The notes beneath the pieces were generated by a model, which saw only the letters and a program-made list of their open reading frames with translations, ran no database searches and was not told the origin of the DNA. The position numbers and the translations under genes were made by a program. Positions 8,829-16,914 of a stretch of DNA of 64,000 bases are shown here, piece after piece (within the stretch, counting starts at the first letter, position 1; each line of letters opens with the position of its first letter). The stretch comes from Paraburkholderia panacisoli (GTDB lineage: Bacteria > Pseudomonadota > Gammaproteobacteria > Burkholderiales > Burkholderiaceae), in assembly GCF_008369935.1 (NCBI RefSeq), contig NZ_VTUZ01000011.1, forward strand, positions 186,001-250,000. The letters are read 5' to 3'.

Positions 8829-8951
8829 AGGGATTCAGGCTCCTTCACTCATTCCCTGCGTGGCCGCCGAATTCTCATGCGCAACGCGGGATGTAATGTC
8901 CGAATATCGGTTCAAATCCGTCGAATACAAGTCACGCAATGTGGGCCGGCG

Positions 8952-8983
8952 AAAAAAAACCCTGTTCCGATGACGGAACAGGG
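8952..8983 (-). terminator. Strong leftward intrinsic terminator with no obvious gene before it
   Basis: A perfect 10-bp stem (CCCTGTTCCG / CGGAACAGGG, loop TCAT) followed on the minus strand by eight Ts. A second copy of CTGTTCC lies just before it on the same strand (8994-9000) and could compete for the same GGAACAG arm. No supported coding region ends upstream on this strand, so it may close a small RNA or a decayed gene. Confidence 0.75.
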
Positions 8984-9070
8984 TCGACAGGATGGAACAG
9001 TCGAACATGCGCGTGGATGCCTGCCGACCTATAGCCATCTAACTTACAAAGCTGTTGCTACTTGAATTGC

Positions 9071-9142
9071 TGCTGCTTCTACTGCTGCTTCTACTGCTGC
9101 TTCAACTGCTACTTCTACTTCTACTTCTACTTCTACTTCTAC
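9071..9142. repeat. 12-bp/6-bp simple sequence repeat
   Basis: Three copies of a 12-bp unit (TGCTGCTTCTAC, with one variant) from 9071, then TGCTACTTCTAC, then the unit TTCTAC repeated to 9142, so that ACTTCT occurs five times without a mismatch from 9111 to 9140. Translated frames give runs of Leu, of Cys/Phe/Tyr, or of Val-Glu on the other strand; all are interrupted by stops within a few codons of the repeat. I treat it as a noncoding or decayed low-complexity tract. Confidence 0.75.
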
Positions 9143-9866
9143 CGCGAAAGCTGCTGCGTGAAACCACTACTTCAAGGTGTTGCCACATCGACTGCCACTG
9201 CCACTACAAAAAGCTGTTGCTCTCTGACTGCTGCTTACAGCCCGGTCCTTCGCCTTCAGCTACTCCTGGCTGCAACCCCTGCTGATTCGCGACGATCGCA
9301 TGGATCGCGCGTTGTGTGCATTGCTTCTACTTCCTACTACATTACTGCCCTGCCGTGTTCGACTTCGACCACCACGGCAAACTGCCATCAACGGTACGGT
9401 TCAAAACAACGCGGGGGGATGACCGCGTCGATGGGCTCGGTGATTTGTCGCTCCATGGAAAACAGTGTATGCGAGCGCGTCCGGATGCAATTGGCCGAAG
9501 CGAGGGGCATTGGCGGGCTAATTTGGCGAATCGATGTAACAGGCGATTTCGTCCGGCGTGAGCGGCGCGCCGGTCGCGAAACGCGAGCGGCAATCGCGTC
9601 GCGCGATCGTCGGTAACTTCGACCGGATAGGGCGGTCACCGGATCTTCGACAGGGGGATGAAAGAGGCGGAAGTGGAAACGCGCGCTTGAAACACGCGAG
9701 CGTGAACGACGCTACGGCTACTCAGCAGAATGAGCGCGTCGCAACGAATGCGTCGATAACCGCGCGAGCGACGGCACACTCTCCGTCGCTCGTTCAGCTT
9801 CGCGCATTGCGAGTCTCGCAGACATCGCGATGCAAGACCTCGCACAGAAGAGTCGCATCAGGACCA
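9143..9866. other. Noncoding stretch with degenerate repeat copies
   Basis: No supportable gene. ACAAAAAGCTGTTGCT at about 9206 resembles ACAAAGCTGTTGCT at about 9046, each followed after three bases by TGA and a CTGCTGCTT-like sequence, so part of this stretch looks like a diverged duplicate of the DNA around the simple repeat. Open frames present here lack ribosome binding sites and protein-like composition. Confidence 0.4.
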
Positions 9867-10139
9867 TTAACCGCGTGCGGTGAAATCGCTGATCGTCAGC
9901 AGTACTTTCTCGCCGGGACGCGCGAGCATCTTCCTTTCCGCGACTGCCGTGATGCGTTTGCGTCCATCCGCGAAGGCCTTCAGCACGCGTGCCGCGCTAG
10001 CGTCGTGCTGCAACCAGAAGTGCTGCTCCAACGCTTCACGCGTGACGGCGCATTCGAGATCCCGTCCACGCGTCGACAGTTGGAAGATCACCGCACGTCC
10101 GTCTGCCGAGACGCTGGGTTCAAGCTCGACAGTCTCCAT
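9867..10139 (-). CDS. DUF1488-family protein
   Basis: A 90-residue protein starting METVELEPSVSADGRAVIFQ, with CAVTREALEQHFWLQHDASA in the middle and a C-terminal KVLLTISDF. This matches the small DUF1488 family of Proteobacteria (beta-rich N-terminal half, then a helical part containing the L-E-x-H-F/Y motif). The ATG at 10139 gives the family length; the open frame continues upstream without family similarity. Function unknown. Confidence 0.75.
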   Translation of the reverse strand: METVELEPSVSADGRAVIFQLSTRGRDLECAVTREALEQHFWLQHDASAARVLKAFADGRKRITAVAERKMLARPGEKVLLTISDFTARG

Positions 10140-10355
10140 AGCCCACCTCGCAAAGTTCGTTAAGCCGCTCGTCATGTGGACGAACCTCACTGCAAAAACT
10201 GAATGAAAACGCAGACCGTCCGCCGCTTCGTTTCGACTGAGCAATGCGCGCTATTGCGTCGTCGCCATGCTCACATTGAACGACGCGCAAAGCGATGCGT
10301 GAATCCGCAAATACGCCGACGCACGATTCGGCGAACCTGCAGCCCCGCGACCGGG

Positions 10356-10673
10356 CTACGAAGCGGGTGCATAAGCGGCCATCTCATCAGCCGAGACACG
10401 CACCGGACCGCTGAACTGGCGCGGCCGCTTCGCGCAGAACTCATGCAACAACAAGGTGAGGCCCGCAGTCAAACGTTCTGTCGTCGCCTGCGTGCGATTG
10501 CGCACGCCGCGCGAACCGCAAACGATTGCGAGCCATGAATTCGGCGGCCTCAGTTCATGACACAGGCCATGTGCGTCCGCGAAACGCAAACAACCGGTGT
10601 CAGGATAAAAGACTAGCGTGACGGCTTCGCCGTCGACTTCGCGCGTGACAGTGTGTGGTTTCGTGTTCAGCAT
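10356..10673 (-). CDS. Hypothetical protein, 105 aa
   Basis: A 105-residue soluble protein, MLNTKPHTVTREVDGEAVTL at the start, with a central HELRPPNSWLAIVCGSRGVR and a C-terminal RQFSGPVRVSADEMAAYAP. The N-terminal half looks beta-rich and the rest helical. It lies 216 bases upstream of the DUF1488 gene on the same strand. I do not recognise the family; coding status is supported only by composition and an uninterrupted frame. Confidence 0.5.
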   Translation of the reverse strand: MLNTKPHTVTREVDGEAVTLVFYPDTGCLRFADAHGLCHELRPPNSWLAIVCGSRGVRNRTQATTERLTAGLTLLLHEFCAKRPRQFSGPVRVSADEMAAYAPAS

Positions 10674-11064
10674 TATTCGTTATGGTGCCACGTGGGCGCG
10701 GTTCGTCGGCGGTTCGGCGGTGCGAGCGCGACGCGTCGAACCGGCGCATGCCGGCAATCTGCGCACGAGGCAAAAGCAAAGCACGTGCCACTGGCCGTCG
10801 GCCGCATCGCGCTTCGCGTAGCGAGCCCGACGCAAATGTCACGATCGACGCATTCATCAAGATGCAAACACCGGCGGCATTTGAAACGGCGCGCCTCGCC
10901 GTGCGCCGCTCTCGACAGCGGCAATGCCTGGCCCAACCGGTAGCCGTTCGCGTGGAACCCGAAAGCGAAGAAGCCGAAACAAAACCGCGTGGTAAAAAGG
11001 GGCTGCTGGCGCGACAATTCACGACAAATCTTACTAGCCACCCGCGCGTGGAAACCTCACCGAT
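10674..11064. other. Intergenic stretch, no supported gene
   Basis: Several frames are open on both strands, but none has a recognisable product or a ribosome binding site. The segment MQTPAAFETARLAVRRSRQ (from 10862 on the plus strand) faintly resembles the start of a GNAT acetyltransferase, as if a copy of the next gene's family had decayed here. This is too weak to annotate. Confidence 0.4.
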
Positions 11065-11538
11065 ATGTCCGCTCGAGAATCTGGCTTGACCCTGCGTCCC
11101 GCGCTCGCCGACGACGAGCCCTTTCTGTTCGAACTACGCAAGGCCACGATGACCGAACACCTCGCGCGCGCCGGCCAACCGACAGACGACGCCGAACATC
11201 GGGCGCGCCTGCTGCATCGTTACGACACGGCGCGAGTGGTCTGCGTCGACGGCGCGCCAGCCGGCTTGCTGAAAGCACATCGTACCGACAGCGAGTGGGT
11301 CGTCGTGCAATTGCAGATCACGCCGTCGCTGCAACGGCGCGGCATTGGCGAACGCGCGCTGCGCACCGTCTTGCGTGCCGCCGAGGCCGATGCATTGCCG
11401 GTCACGTTAAAGGTGATCAAAGGCAATCCCGCGAAACGCCTGTACGATCGGCTCGGCTTCGAGGTCGTCGGCGAAGACGATACACAGTTTCACATGAGGC
11501 GCGCACCGCGCGCGCCGGTGGAAATCGACGCAGAATGA
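11065..11538 (+). CDS. GNAT-family N-acetyltransferase
   Basis: A 157-residue acetyltransferase. The N-terminal LTLRPALADDEPFLFELRK is the first GNAT beta-alpha unit, and residues about 90-110 hold the acetyl-CoA pyrophosphate-binding motif (ITPSLQRRGIGERALRTVL). The C-terminal NPAKRLYDRLGFEVVGEDD is the usual asparagine/tyrosine region. Substrate unknown. It is followed 44 bases later by the DOPA-dioxygenase-like gene in the same direction. Confidence 0.88.
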   Translation: MSARESGLTLRPALADDEPFLFELRKATMTEHLARAGQPTDDAEHRARLLHRYDTARVVCVDGAPAGLLKAHRTDSEWVVVQLQITPSLQRRGIGERALRTVLRAAEADALPVTLKVIKGNPAKRLYDRLGFEVVGEDDTQFHMRRAPRAPVEIDAE

Positions 11539-11582
11539 ATGTCGGATAATGACTGACGCAGCGTGATACGTAACGGAACGCA

Positions 11583-11945
11583 ATGGACTCTGATATGACC
11601 TTTCGCGACACCTCTGCCATCGAAAGCTGGCACGCCCACATCTATTTCGATTCGAGCAGCCGCGACGCCGCATGGGCGTTCCGCCAGCAGATCGAAGCGC
11701 ATTGGAACGACAAGCTGCAAATCGGCCGCTTTCATGAGCGCCCGGTCGGCCCGCATCCAATGTGGTCGTATCAGCTCGGCTTCGCCCACGCACAATTTGC
11801 CGACGTGGTCGGCTGGCTCACGCTGAATCACGGCGCGCTCGATATTTTCCTGCACCCGAACACCGGCGACGCGCTGCGCGATCACCGCGACGCGGCCGTG
11901 TGGATCGGCCGCTCGCATGAACTGGTGTTGAAGGCGTTGATGTGA
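11583..11945 (+). CDS. DOPA 4,5-dioxygenase-family protein
   Basis: A 120-residue protein matching the small DOPA 4,5-dioxygenase family: IESWHAHIYFD near the start, GRFHERPVGPHPMWSYQLGF in the middle, and NHGALDIFLHPNTGDALRDH near the end. The conserved histidines in these three blocks are the likely iron ligands. Fungal homologues cleave DOPA to betalamic-acid precursors; bacterial ones cleave or bind catechols but their role is unclear. A second ATG four codons in (11595) is an alternative start. Confidence 0.85.
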   Translation: MDSDMTFRDTSAIESWHAHIYFDSSSRDAAWAFRQQIEAHWNDKLQIGRFHERPVGPHPMWSYQLGFAHAQFADVVGWLTLNHGALDIFLHPNTGDALRDHRDAAVWIGRSHELVLKALM

Positions 11946-12010
11946 GCGTTGGGCCGAGTTTGATGTGAGCGGCGTTGCCCGCCGGAAACACGCGCGCCGC
12001 CCGCTCCCGC

Positions 12011-12322
12011 TCACATATTCGTATACGAACTGCACCAGCCTCGCGCGGCGACCTGCTTGTCGCCGAACAGCGTGCAGCCGCCATAGGCGTCCGTAGCCTT
12101 ACCCTGGAACAGTGAACAGTTGGCGCACGTTTGCCCTGCCGCGTAGCCGGGAAACTTTGCTTTGTCGACCTTCGACGCGTCCTCCACGTAACCGACGGCT
12201 TGCGCCTTCGGGTCGGCTTCGCTGAGCCGATTCGCGGTGTCGGCGGAGGCCGCACGGGCCAGCACGAGCGATGAGCCAACGCCCACGCTCAACATCAGAA
12301 AATGGCGGCGCGATGTTTTCAT
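12011..12322 (-). CDS. High-potential iron-sulfur protein (HiPIP)
   Basis: A 103-residue precursor with an N-terminal twin-arginine signal (MKTSRRHFLMLS, hydrophobic run, cleavage near ARAASA) and a mature domain with four cysteines at 66, 69, 83 and 97 in the spacing C-x2-C-x13-C-x13-C, the [4Fe-4S] ligands of HiPIPs. The ATG at 12322 puts the RR motif at residues 5-6. HiPIPs are periplasmic one-electron carriers for photosynthetic or respiratory chains. It is a single gene with no obvious redox partner beside it. Confidence 0.92.
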   Translation of the reverse strand: MKTSRRHFLMLSVGVGSSLVLARAASADTANRLSEADPKAQAVGYVEDASKVDKAKFPGYAAGQTCANCSLFQGKATDAYGGCTLFGDKQVAARGWCSSYTNM

Positions 12323-12372
12323 AATGTTCCGAGGGATAGTGGGGGACGCGGGCCGCGCGTTGCGAGCCGCGC

Positions 12373-12616
12373 TCAATCGAGGAACCGCGTGAACCGTTCA
12401 ACCGGTTCGCGCTCGCTGCGCAGCGTGTTGACGCGCGCGTTCTGGTCGGCGAAACCTTGCGACATGCCGCACACCAGTTGCTCGCCTCCGGCAAGCCGAG
12501 ATGGCGGCTTCGAGAATGGCTTCGATGTCGGCGCGCGGCACCGGCGTGGGGAGAAAAGCGCGAATCGCGCGCCGCGTAAGGAGCGCGGCGTCGACTGGAT
12601 TGGTGGCGGTGGTCAT
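12373..12616 (-). pseudogene. Nitroreductase remnant with internal deletion
   Basis: The first 40 codons (MTTATNPVDAALLTRRAIRA, then a segment ending ADIEAILEAAI) are a normal nitroreductase N-terminus with the FMN-binding RR-x-I-R motif. They run straight into a segment, in another frame, reading GGEQLVCGMSQGFADQNARV and ending in a stop at 12373, which is a normal nitroreductase C-terminus. Roughly 110-140 central residues are missing and the join is out of frame (near 12495-12510), so no enzyme can be made. Confidence 0.8.
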
Positions 12617-12760
12617 CGTCGAATTCCGGCAGAGCCTGCAAAGTGGCGATCTGCGGAGATTCTAGCGCGAGCGGCGGCTTCACCGCAGCGGCGCGCGCCG
12701 CGAGACCGGCCGACCAATAGTGTGCCGACCGGTCCGCATCTATCGGGCGAGAGCCCGCTG

Positions 12761-13483
12761 TTACATCAGTCCCATACAGACGGCGGCGGCGATGGATCCC
12801 AACACCAGCACCACGCCGACTGTCTTGCGCCTGTTCAACTCCGTCCACAGCAGCACACCGGTGAGCGACAACAGGATGAGGCTGCCCGCGAGCGTATCGA
12901 TCAGCAGCACCCAGCCGACGCTCAAGCCCACGCCCTTATGCAGATTCGTCAGCATCGCGAGAAATGTGTTCTCGCTGCGCTTGACCGTCACATAGCCATT
13001 GCCGACCCAATACTCGGCGGAGGTGTTTTCGCGCGGCGACGCGAAATTCAGTTGCCAGTGCTCAGGCTGAACGATGCTGCGCTCGCCCCACGCCACTGGA
13101 TGCGCTGGCTCTTTCTGCACGCGCCCCGGATTGCCGGCCAGCTTCAGTTCATGCTTGAGCCACTTGGCCAACTCGCGCGGCGTGTCCGGCGCCGGTTGCG
13201 GCAACGGCACTTGCAACACCGACACTTGCGGCTCGCCGGTCGAGACCCGCAACGGCCCGCCCCGATGGTTCAGAAAGAACCCCGTAGTGCCGAACAGCAA
13301 GCCCAGCGCAGCGCCCCACAAGCCGACCCAGCCATGCACCTTGCGCAGCCACTTGGTGAAGGTCGCGCGCCGCGAACGCTGCTGCCGCGACTTCTGTTCA
13401 CCGCTGTCGAGCCATCGCGGCTCGTGCGTCGCGCGGTCCATGTCGGCCGGCGGTTGAATGTCGATTGTCTCGGGGACGCTCAA
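12761..13483 (-). CDS. PepSY-associated transmembrane protein of the iron locus
   Basis: A 240-residue protein: cytosolic N-terminal tail, helix at about 49-70 (LRKVHGWVGLWGAALGLLFG, the PepSY_TM signature with a conserved His), a periplasmic domain of about 110 residues, a second His-containing helix pair (LTNLHKGVGLSVGWVLLIDT and on), and a final helix at the C-terminus. The start is a TTG at 13483 whose bases overlap the TGA stop of piuC (TTGA); GGAG six bases upstream supports it. An ATG at 13441 is an alternative. Such proteins sit beside TonB-siderophore receptors and may act in ferric-siderophore reduction at the inner membrane. Confidence 0.85.
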   Translation of the reverse strand: MSVPETIDIQPPADMDRATHEPRWLDSGEQKSRQQRSRRATFTKWLRKVHGWVGLWGAALGLLFGTTGFFLNHRGGPLRVSTGEPQVSVLQVPLPQPAPDTPRELAKWLKHELKLAGNPGRVQKEPAHPVAWGERSIVQPEHWQLNFASPRENTSAEYWVGNGYVTVKRSENTFLAMLTNLHKGVGLSVGWVLLIDTLAGSLILLSLTGVLLWTELNRRKTVGVVLVLGSIAAAVCMGLM

Positions 13484-14163
13484 GTTTCGCTCCAGGTACG
13501 CAGTAGATTGTGATAGCAGCCGACGAGGCTGCGGCGCGCGGTTTCGTCGGCGTGGGTGGCATTCAGGCGCTGGATCGCGGTGTCCATGTCGAACAGCAGC
13601 GCGCGCTGCGTGTCGCTGCGCACGAGGCTTTGCACCCAGAAGAAACTGGCGATACGCGCGCCGCGCGTGACCGGCGTGACCTGATGCAGACTGGTGGCCG
13701 GATAGACGATCATGTCGCCCGCCGGCAACTTCACCTGCTGCACGCCGTAGGTGTCCTCGATCACGAGTTCGCCGCCGTCGTATTCGTCGGGTTCGGAAAT
13801 GAACAGCGTGACCGACACGTCGGTGCGCAGCTTCACGCCGTTGGGCAGCACGCGCACCGCGCCGTCGACGTGACTGCCGAACTGCATGCCGCCTTCATAG
13901 CGATTGAAAAGCGGCGGATACACCTGATTCGGCAACACCGCGCTGATGAACAGCGGGTTGCGCTCGATCGACGCGAGAATCACATCGCCAAGCTCGCGCG
14001 CCACTGGCGAGTGCTCGGCAATCTGTTGATTGCGCTTGACCGGCGCGCCTTGATAACCGGCGGTCGCGCGGCCGTCGACCCACGCGTCGCCCGCCTGTTC
14101 GAGCCGCTCGCGCACGAAGCGCAGCTGCCCGGCGTCCAGTACCTTCGGAATCTGCAGCAACAT
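13480..14163 (-). CDS. piuC: PKHD-type Fe(II)/2-oxoglutarate hydroxylase
   Basis: A 227-residue prolyl-4-hydroxylase-superfamily enzyme. Residues 98 and 100 (GSHVDGAV) and 160 (ATSLHQVTPV) form the H-x-D...H iron triad, and R170 (TRGARIASFF) the 2-oxoglutarate-binding arginine. Length and the EGGMQFGSHVD block match PiuC/YbiX, which is nearly always paired with a catecholate-siderophore receptor, as here (receptor gene 67 bases upstream). Its substrate is not established. It overlaps the PepSY gene by four bases, so the three genes form an iron-regulated operon. Confidence 0.92.
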   Translation of the reverse strand: MLLQIPKVLDAGQLRFVRERLEQAGDAWVDGRATAGYQGAPVKRNQQIAEHSPVARELGDVILASIERNPLFISAVLPNQVYPPLFNRYEGGMQFGSHVDGAVRVLPNGVKLRTDVSVTLFISEPDEYDGGELVIEDTYGVQQVKLPAGDMIVYPATSLHQVTPVTRGARIASFFWVQSLVRSDTQRALLFDMDTAIQRLNATHADETARRSLVGCYHNLLRTWSET

Positions 14164-14181
14164 AGTGTGTCCTTTGCGTCA

Positions 14182-14207
14182 GCTTGCCGTTGTCAAAACC
14201 GGCAAGC
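14182..14207. repeat. Hairpin between siderophore receptor and piuC
   Basis: GCTTGCCG and CGGCAAGC form a perfect 8-bp stem with a 10-base loop in the 67-base gap between the receptor stop and the piuC start. There is no T run, so it is more likely an mRNA-stabilising or attenuating structure than a full terminator. Confidence 0.45.
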
Positions 14208-14230
14208 CTACCGTATCCGCCCTGCGTGTA

Positions 14231-16459
14231 TCAAAAGCGATAGTCGAAGGTCGCCAGCAGCGTGCGTCCGATGCCCGGCACCGACCGGCCGCCGTCCGAC
14301 GGAATCAGCGCGTCGAAGTATTCCTTGTTGGTCAGGTTCAGCAGGTTCAGACGCACGTCGTATTTCTTCGCGTGATAGGCGGCGGTCGCGTCCCAGCGCG
14401 TGTAGCCCGGCACCCGCACGTAGTTCGTGTTCGACGCGTAACGCGCCGACATATAGATCGGGCCACCGCCGATTTCCCAATGCGGGGTGATCGCGTAGGT
14501 GGTCCACAGCGTCAGCGTGTTGCGCGGCGTGTTGGCCGGCGTGTGCCCTTGCGTTCCGTCGAGCGCCTTCAGGATGACCGCGTCCATGTACGTGTAACCG
14601 CCGAACACCTGCCACTTGTTGGTAATGTGCCCGGTCACGCCCGCCTGGAAGCCGTCCACGCGGATGTCGCCCGCGAGTTCGTATTCGGTCGGCGAGACTT
14701 GTGTGCGGGCGTTATCCTTTTCCTCGCGGAAGAACGCCGAGGTCACCGAGAGATTGCCGCCAAGCAGATCCCATTTGCCGCCGACTTCATACGACTTGGT
14801 CGATTCCGGCGCGAGGTTTTGCGTCAGGTTCGTCACCGTCAGGTTTTCGAGCGACGGGTTGAACGACGTGCCATACGACACGTAGTACGACTGCCAGTCG
14901 GTGGGCTGGTAGATCACGCCCACACGCACGCTGGTGAAGAAGTTGGTCTGGCTCGCGTAAGACGGCGCGCTGATCGTGTTGTGGATCTGCGCCTGAAAAC
15001 GGTCCCAGCGCAGGCCGCCGATCACCTTCCAGTGCTGGTTGAGCGACACGGTGTCGTTGATATAGGCCGACAGTTCGTTTGCGCCGGAATCGGCGTAGTT
15101 GCCGACCGAGGTGGTCACATTGGACGGCGTGCTCATGATCGGCGGATTCAGCATCGGCACGACCGGCAAGTTGTTGCGCGTGTAGGCCTGGTTCGTATAG
15201 CTGTCGTGACCGAGCTCGAAGCCGGCGATCAGGTCATGCTTGATCGGGCCGGTGTCGAACTTGTATTCGAGCATCGTGTCGTTGTAGATCGAGTGGTTCT
15301 CGATCACACGGTCGTGGCTCTGCAATTTGATGAACAGTTGCGACGGCGACAGCGTCGTAAAGTTGCCATTGGTCAATGCGGTGCTCGACGCAAGCGGCCC
15401 GGTCAGCACCGCTTGAGGCGCGGTCTCGCGCGCATCGGTCATAGAGTGAGAGAGCTGCGTCTGGTTGGTCAGCGTGAGCGCGTCGGAAATCTTGTGCTTG
15501 ATCGCGGCGGTGAAAATCTGCACGTCCTGGATCGTACGGTCGTCGGTCAAGCCGTAGAAGGTGTTTTTCGGCACCGGCGCGGGACGGCCGTTCAACGCCT
15601 GGATGCCGTAGTCGGGCATGTCGTGGTTGTGCTGGATCAGCGCGGACAGCGTCACTTCGGTCGGCGTGCCGATCCCGAAGCGAACTTCCGGCGCGACGCC
15701 AAAGTCTTTGTTCTTCATCACGTCGCGCGTCGAACCGAGGCTTTGACCGAATGCGTTCAGGCGGATCGCCGAGGTATCGGTCAGCTTGTGATTCACGTCG
15801 ACGCTGGTGCGATAGCGGTCGTCGGTGCCGATCATTGCCGAGACTTCCGCCGAGTCCTTCAGGTTCGCCTTCTTGCTGACCTGATTGATCACGCCGCCCG
15901 TCGAGCCACGGCCGAACAGCATCGACGACGGACCGTACAGCACTTCGAGTTCTTCGAGGTCGAAGGTGTCGCGATAGTACTGGTTGCGATCGCGGAAGCC
16001 GTCCAGATAGATGTCGTTCTGCGCGGTGAAGCCGCGCAAGTTGATGTTGTTGCCGATCTGGCCGCCTTCGGCCGCGCCGATCGTCACACCCGGCGCATTG
16101 CGCATCGCGTCCTGGAACGACGTGGCGCCTTGCGAAGTCAGCAAGTCCTTGTTGATGACGGTGACGGTCTGCGGAATGTCGCGCAACGCGGTAGGCGTTT
16201 TCGCGCCGATATTCGAACGTTCAACCTGGAAGTCCTGTTGTTCAACCTGCGCCGAGACGCCGATGGTCGGCAACGTGCCGCTTTCGGCCGTGGTGTTTGC
16301 CGATGCGTTTGCCGCTGCGTTTGCCGACCCGCTTGTCGATTTGCTCTCGGCCGCCGGTTGCGACGCGGTCTGAGGAGCGGTTTGCGCAACAGCAGGTGTC
16401 GCAAATGGAATGGCAAAAGCTAGCGCTAACGCTGTCGCAAGCGGCGTGTGGTTGAACAT
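14231..16459 (-). CDS. TonB-dependent siderophore receptor (PiuA/Fiu-like)
   Basis: A 742-residue outer-membrane receptor. Residues 1-26 are a signal peptide (LATALALAFAIPFATPAVAQ). A linker rich in A/S/T is followed by the plug domain (about 75-190; PTALRDIPQTVTVINKDLLT, then the NAPGVTIGAAEGG and NNINLRGFTAQNDIYLDGFR blocks) and a 22-strand barrel ending in aromatic residue F (LLATFDYRF). The ATG at 16459 gives the signal peptide directly at the start. It leads the piu-type operon, and a Fur-box candidate lies about 130 bases upstream. Catecholate siderophores are the likely ligands by family. Confidence 0.93.
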   Translation of the reverse strand: MFNHTPLATALALAFAIPFATPAVAQTAPQTASQPAAESKSTSGSANAAANASANTTAESGTLPTIGVSAQVEQQDFQVERSNIGAKTPTALRDIPQTVTVINKDLLTSQGATSFQDAMRNAPGVTIGAAEGGQIGNNINLRGFTAQNDIYLDGFRDRNQYYRDTFDLEELEVLYGPSSMLFGRGSTGGVINQVSKKANLKDSAEVSAMIGTDDRYRTSVDVNHKLTDTSAIRLNAFGQSLGSTRDVMKNKDFGVAPEVRFGIGTPTEVTLSALIQHNHDMPDYGIQALNGRPAPVPKNTFYGLTDDRTIQDVQIFTAAIKHKISDALTLTNQTQLSHSMTDARETAPQAVLTGPLASSTALTNGNFTTLSPSQLFIKLQSHDRVIENHSIYNDTMLEYKFDTGPIKHDLIAGFELGHDSYTNQAYTRNNLPVVPMLNPPIMSTPSNVTTSVGNYADSGANELSAYINDTVSLNQHWKVIGGLRWDRFQAQIHNTISAPSYASQTNFFTSVRVGVIYQPTDWQSYYVSYGTSFNPSLENLTVTNLTQNLAPESTKSYEVGGKWDLLGGNLSVTSAFFREEKDNARTQVSPTEYELAGDIRVDGFQAGVTGHITNKWQVFGGYTYMDAVILKALDGTQGHTPANTPRNTLTLWTTYAITPHWEIGGGPIYMSARYASNTNYVRVPGYTRWDATAAYHAKKYDVRLNLLNLTNKEYFDALIPSDGGRSVPGIGRTLLATFDYRF

Positions 16460-16587
16460 GGAAATCCCGTCAGGTGTGCACTTGTCAAATTCGCATGTCT
16501 GAGATGCGATTAATGACAAAACTGCAATTGGCTGGCTTCCGATCGTCTGACTGACGCAGAAAGGACGGGATGGCTGGCTAGTTGTTA

Positions 16588-16606
16588 AATGAGAATCGCT
16601 ATCATT
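16588..16606 (-). promoter_or_regulatory. Fur-box candidate
   Basis: AATGAGAATCGCTATCATT is a near-palindrome matching the 19-bp Fur consensus (GATAATGATAATCATTATC) in its ATGA-x-AAT and TATCATT halves. It lies in the 455-base gap between the divergent receptor and aldo/keto reductase genes, about 130 bases upstream of the receptor ATG. The rest of this gap (16607-16914) is AT-rich for the genome and holds no gene; it includes TTGTAATGATAAATA at about 16731, which may carry promoter elements. Confidence 0.7.
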
Positions 16607-16914
16607 CCACATGCATCGAAGCGCATCAATCGCGCCTTGTGTTACATCGTGCAAGGAAATTGTTTCGAAGTTTTACGGACGTATGCTTACCGTAATATTT
16701 GTTCGAACGATGATCTTGTTTTATTACACGGTTGTAATGATAAATACGCGGAAAGCGAACAACAGCAAGCCAATCGTCAAATTGATCCGCGACCCAAAAC
16801 TTTCAATTAAATAACAATTACACGAAGCCTACCGACGACGTCCAATCGCGACACCGTTTATCCTTTTTGCAACACTGCATACCGCCACTGACCCGTTCAC
16901 CTTCGGAGTTGACA

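Noticed and set aside
9071..9142. Possible CRISPR array
   Set aside because: The repeats are contiguous 6-12 bp units with no spacers and no cas genes nearby.
9055..9285. Poly-leucine 76-aa and Cys/Phe/Tyr-rich 184-aa frames over the simple repeat
   Set aside because: They come from translation of the 6- and 12-bp repeat and lack ribosome binding sites or any normal protein sequence after it.
10862..11089. A degraded GNAT-like start upstream of the real GNAT gene
   Set aside because: Only about 12 residues look family-like; similarity is too short to call a remnant.
12302..13513. A 403-codon rightward frame across HiPIP upstream DNA and the PepSY gene
   Set aside because: It is antisense to recognisable proteins and has a composition typical of shadow frames.
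14165..16423. A 752-codon rightward open frame antisense to the TonB receptor
   Set aside because: Composition is again Arg/Val/His-rich and it has no ribosome binding site; the receptor on the minus strand is unmistakable.
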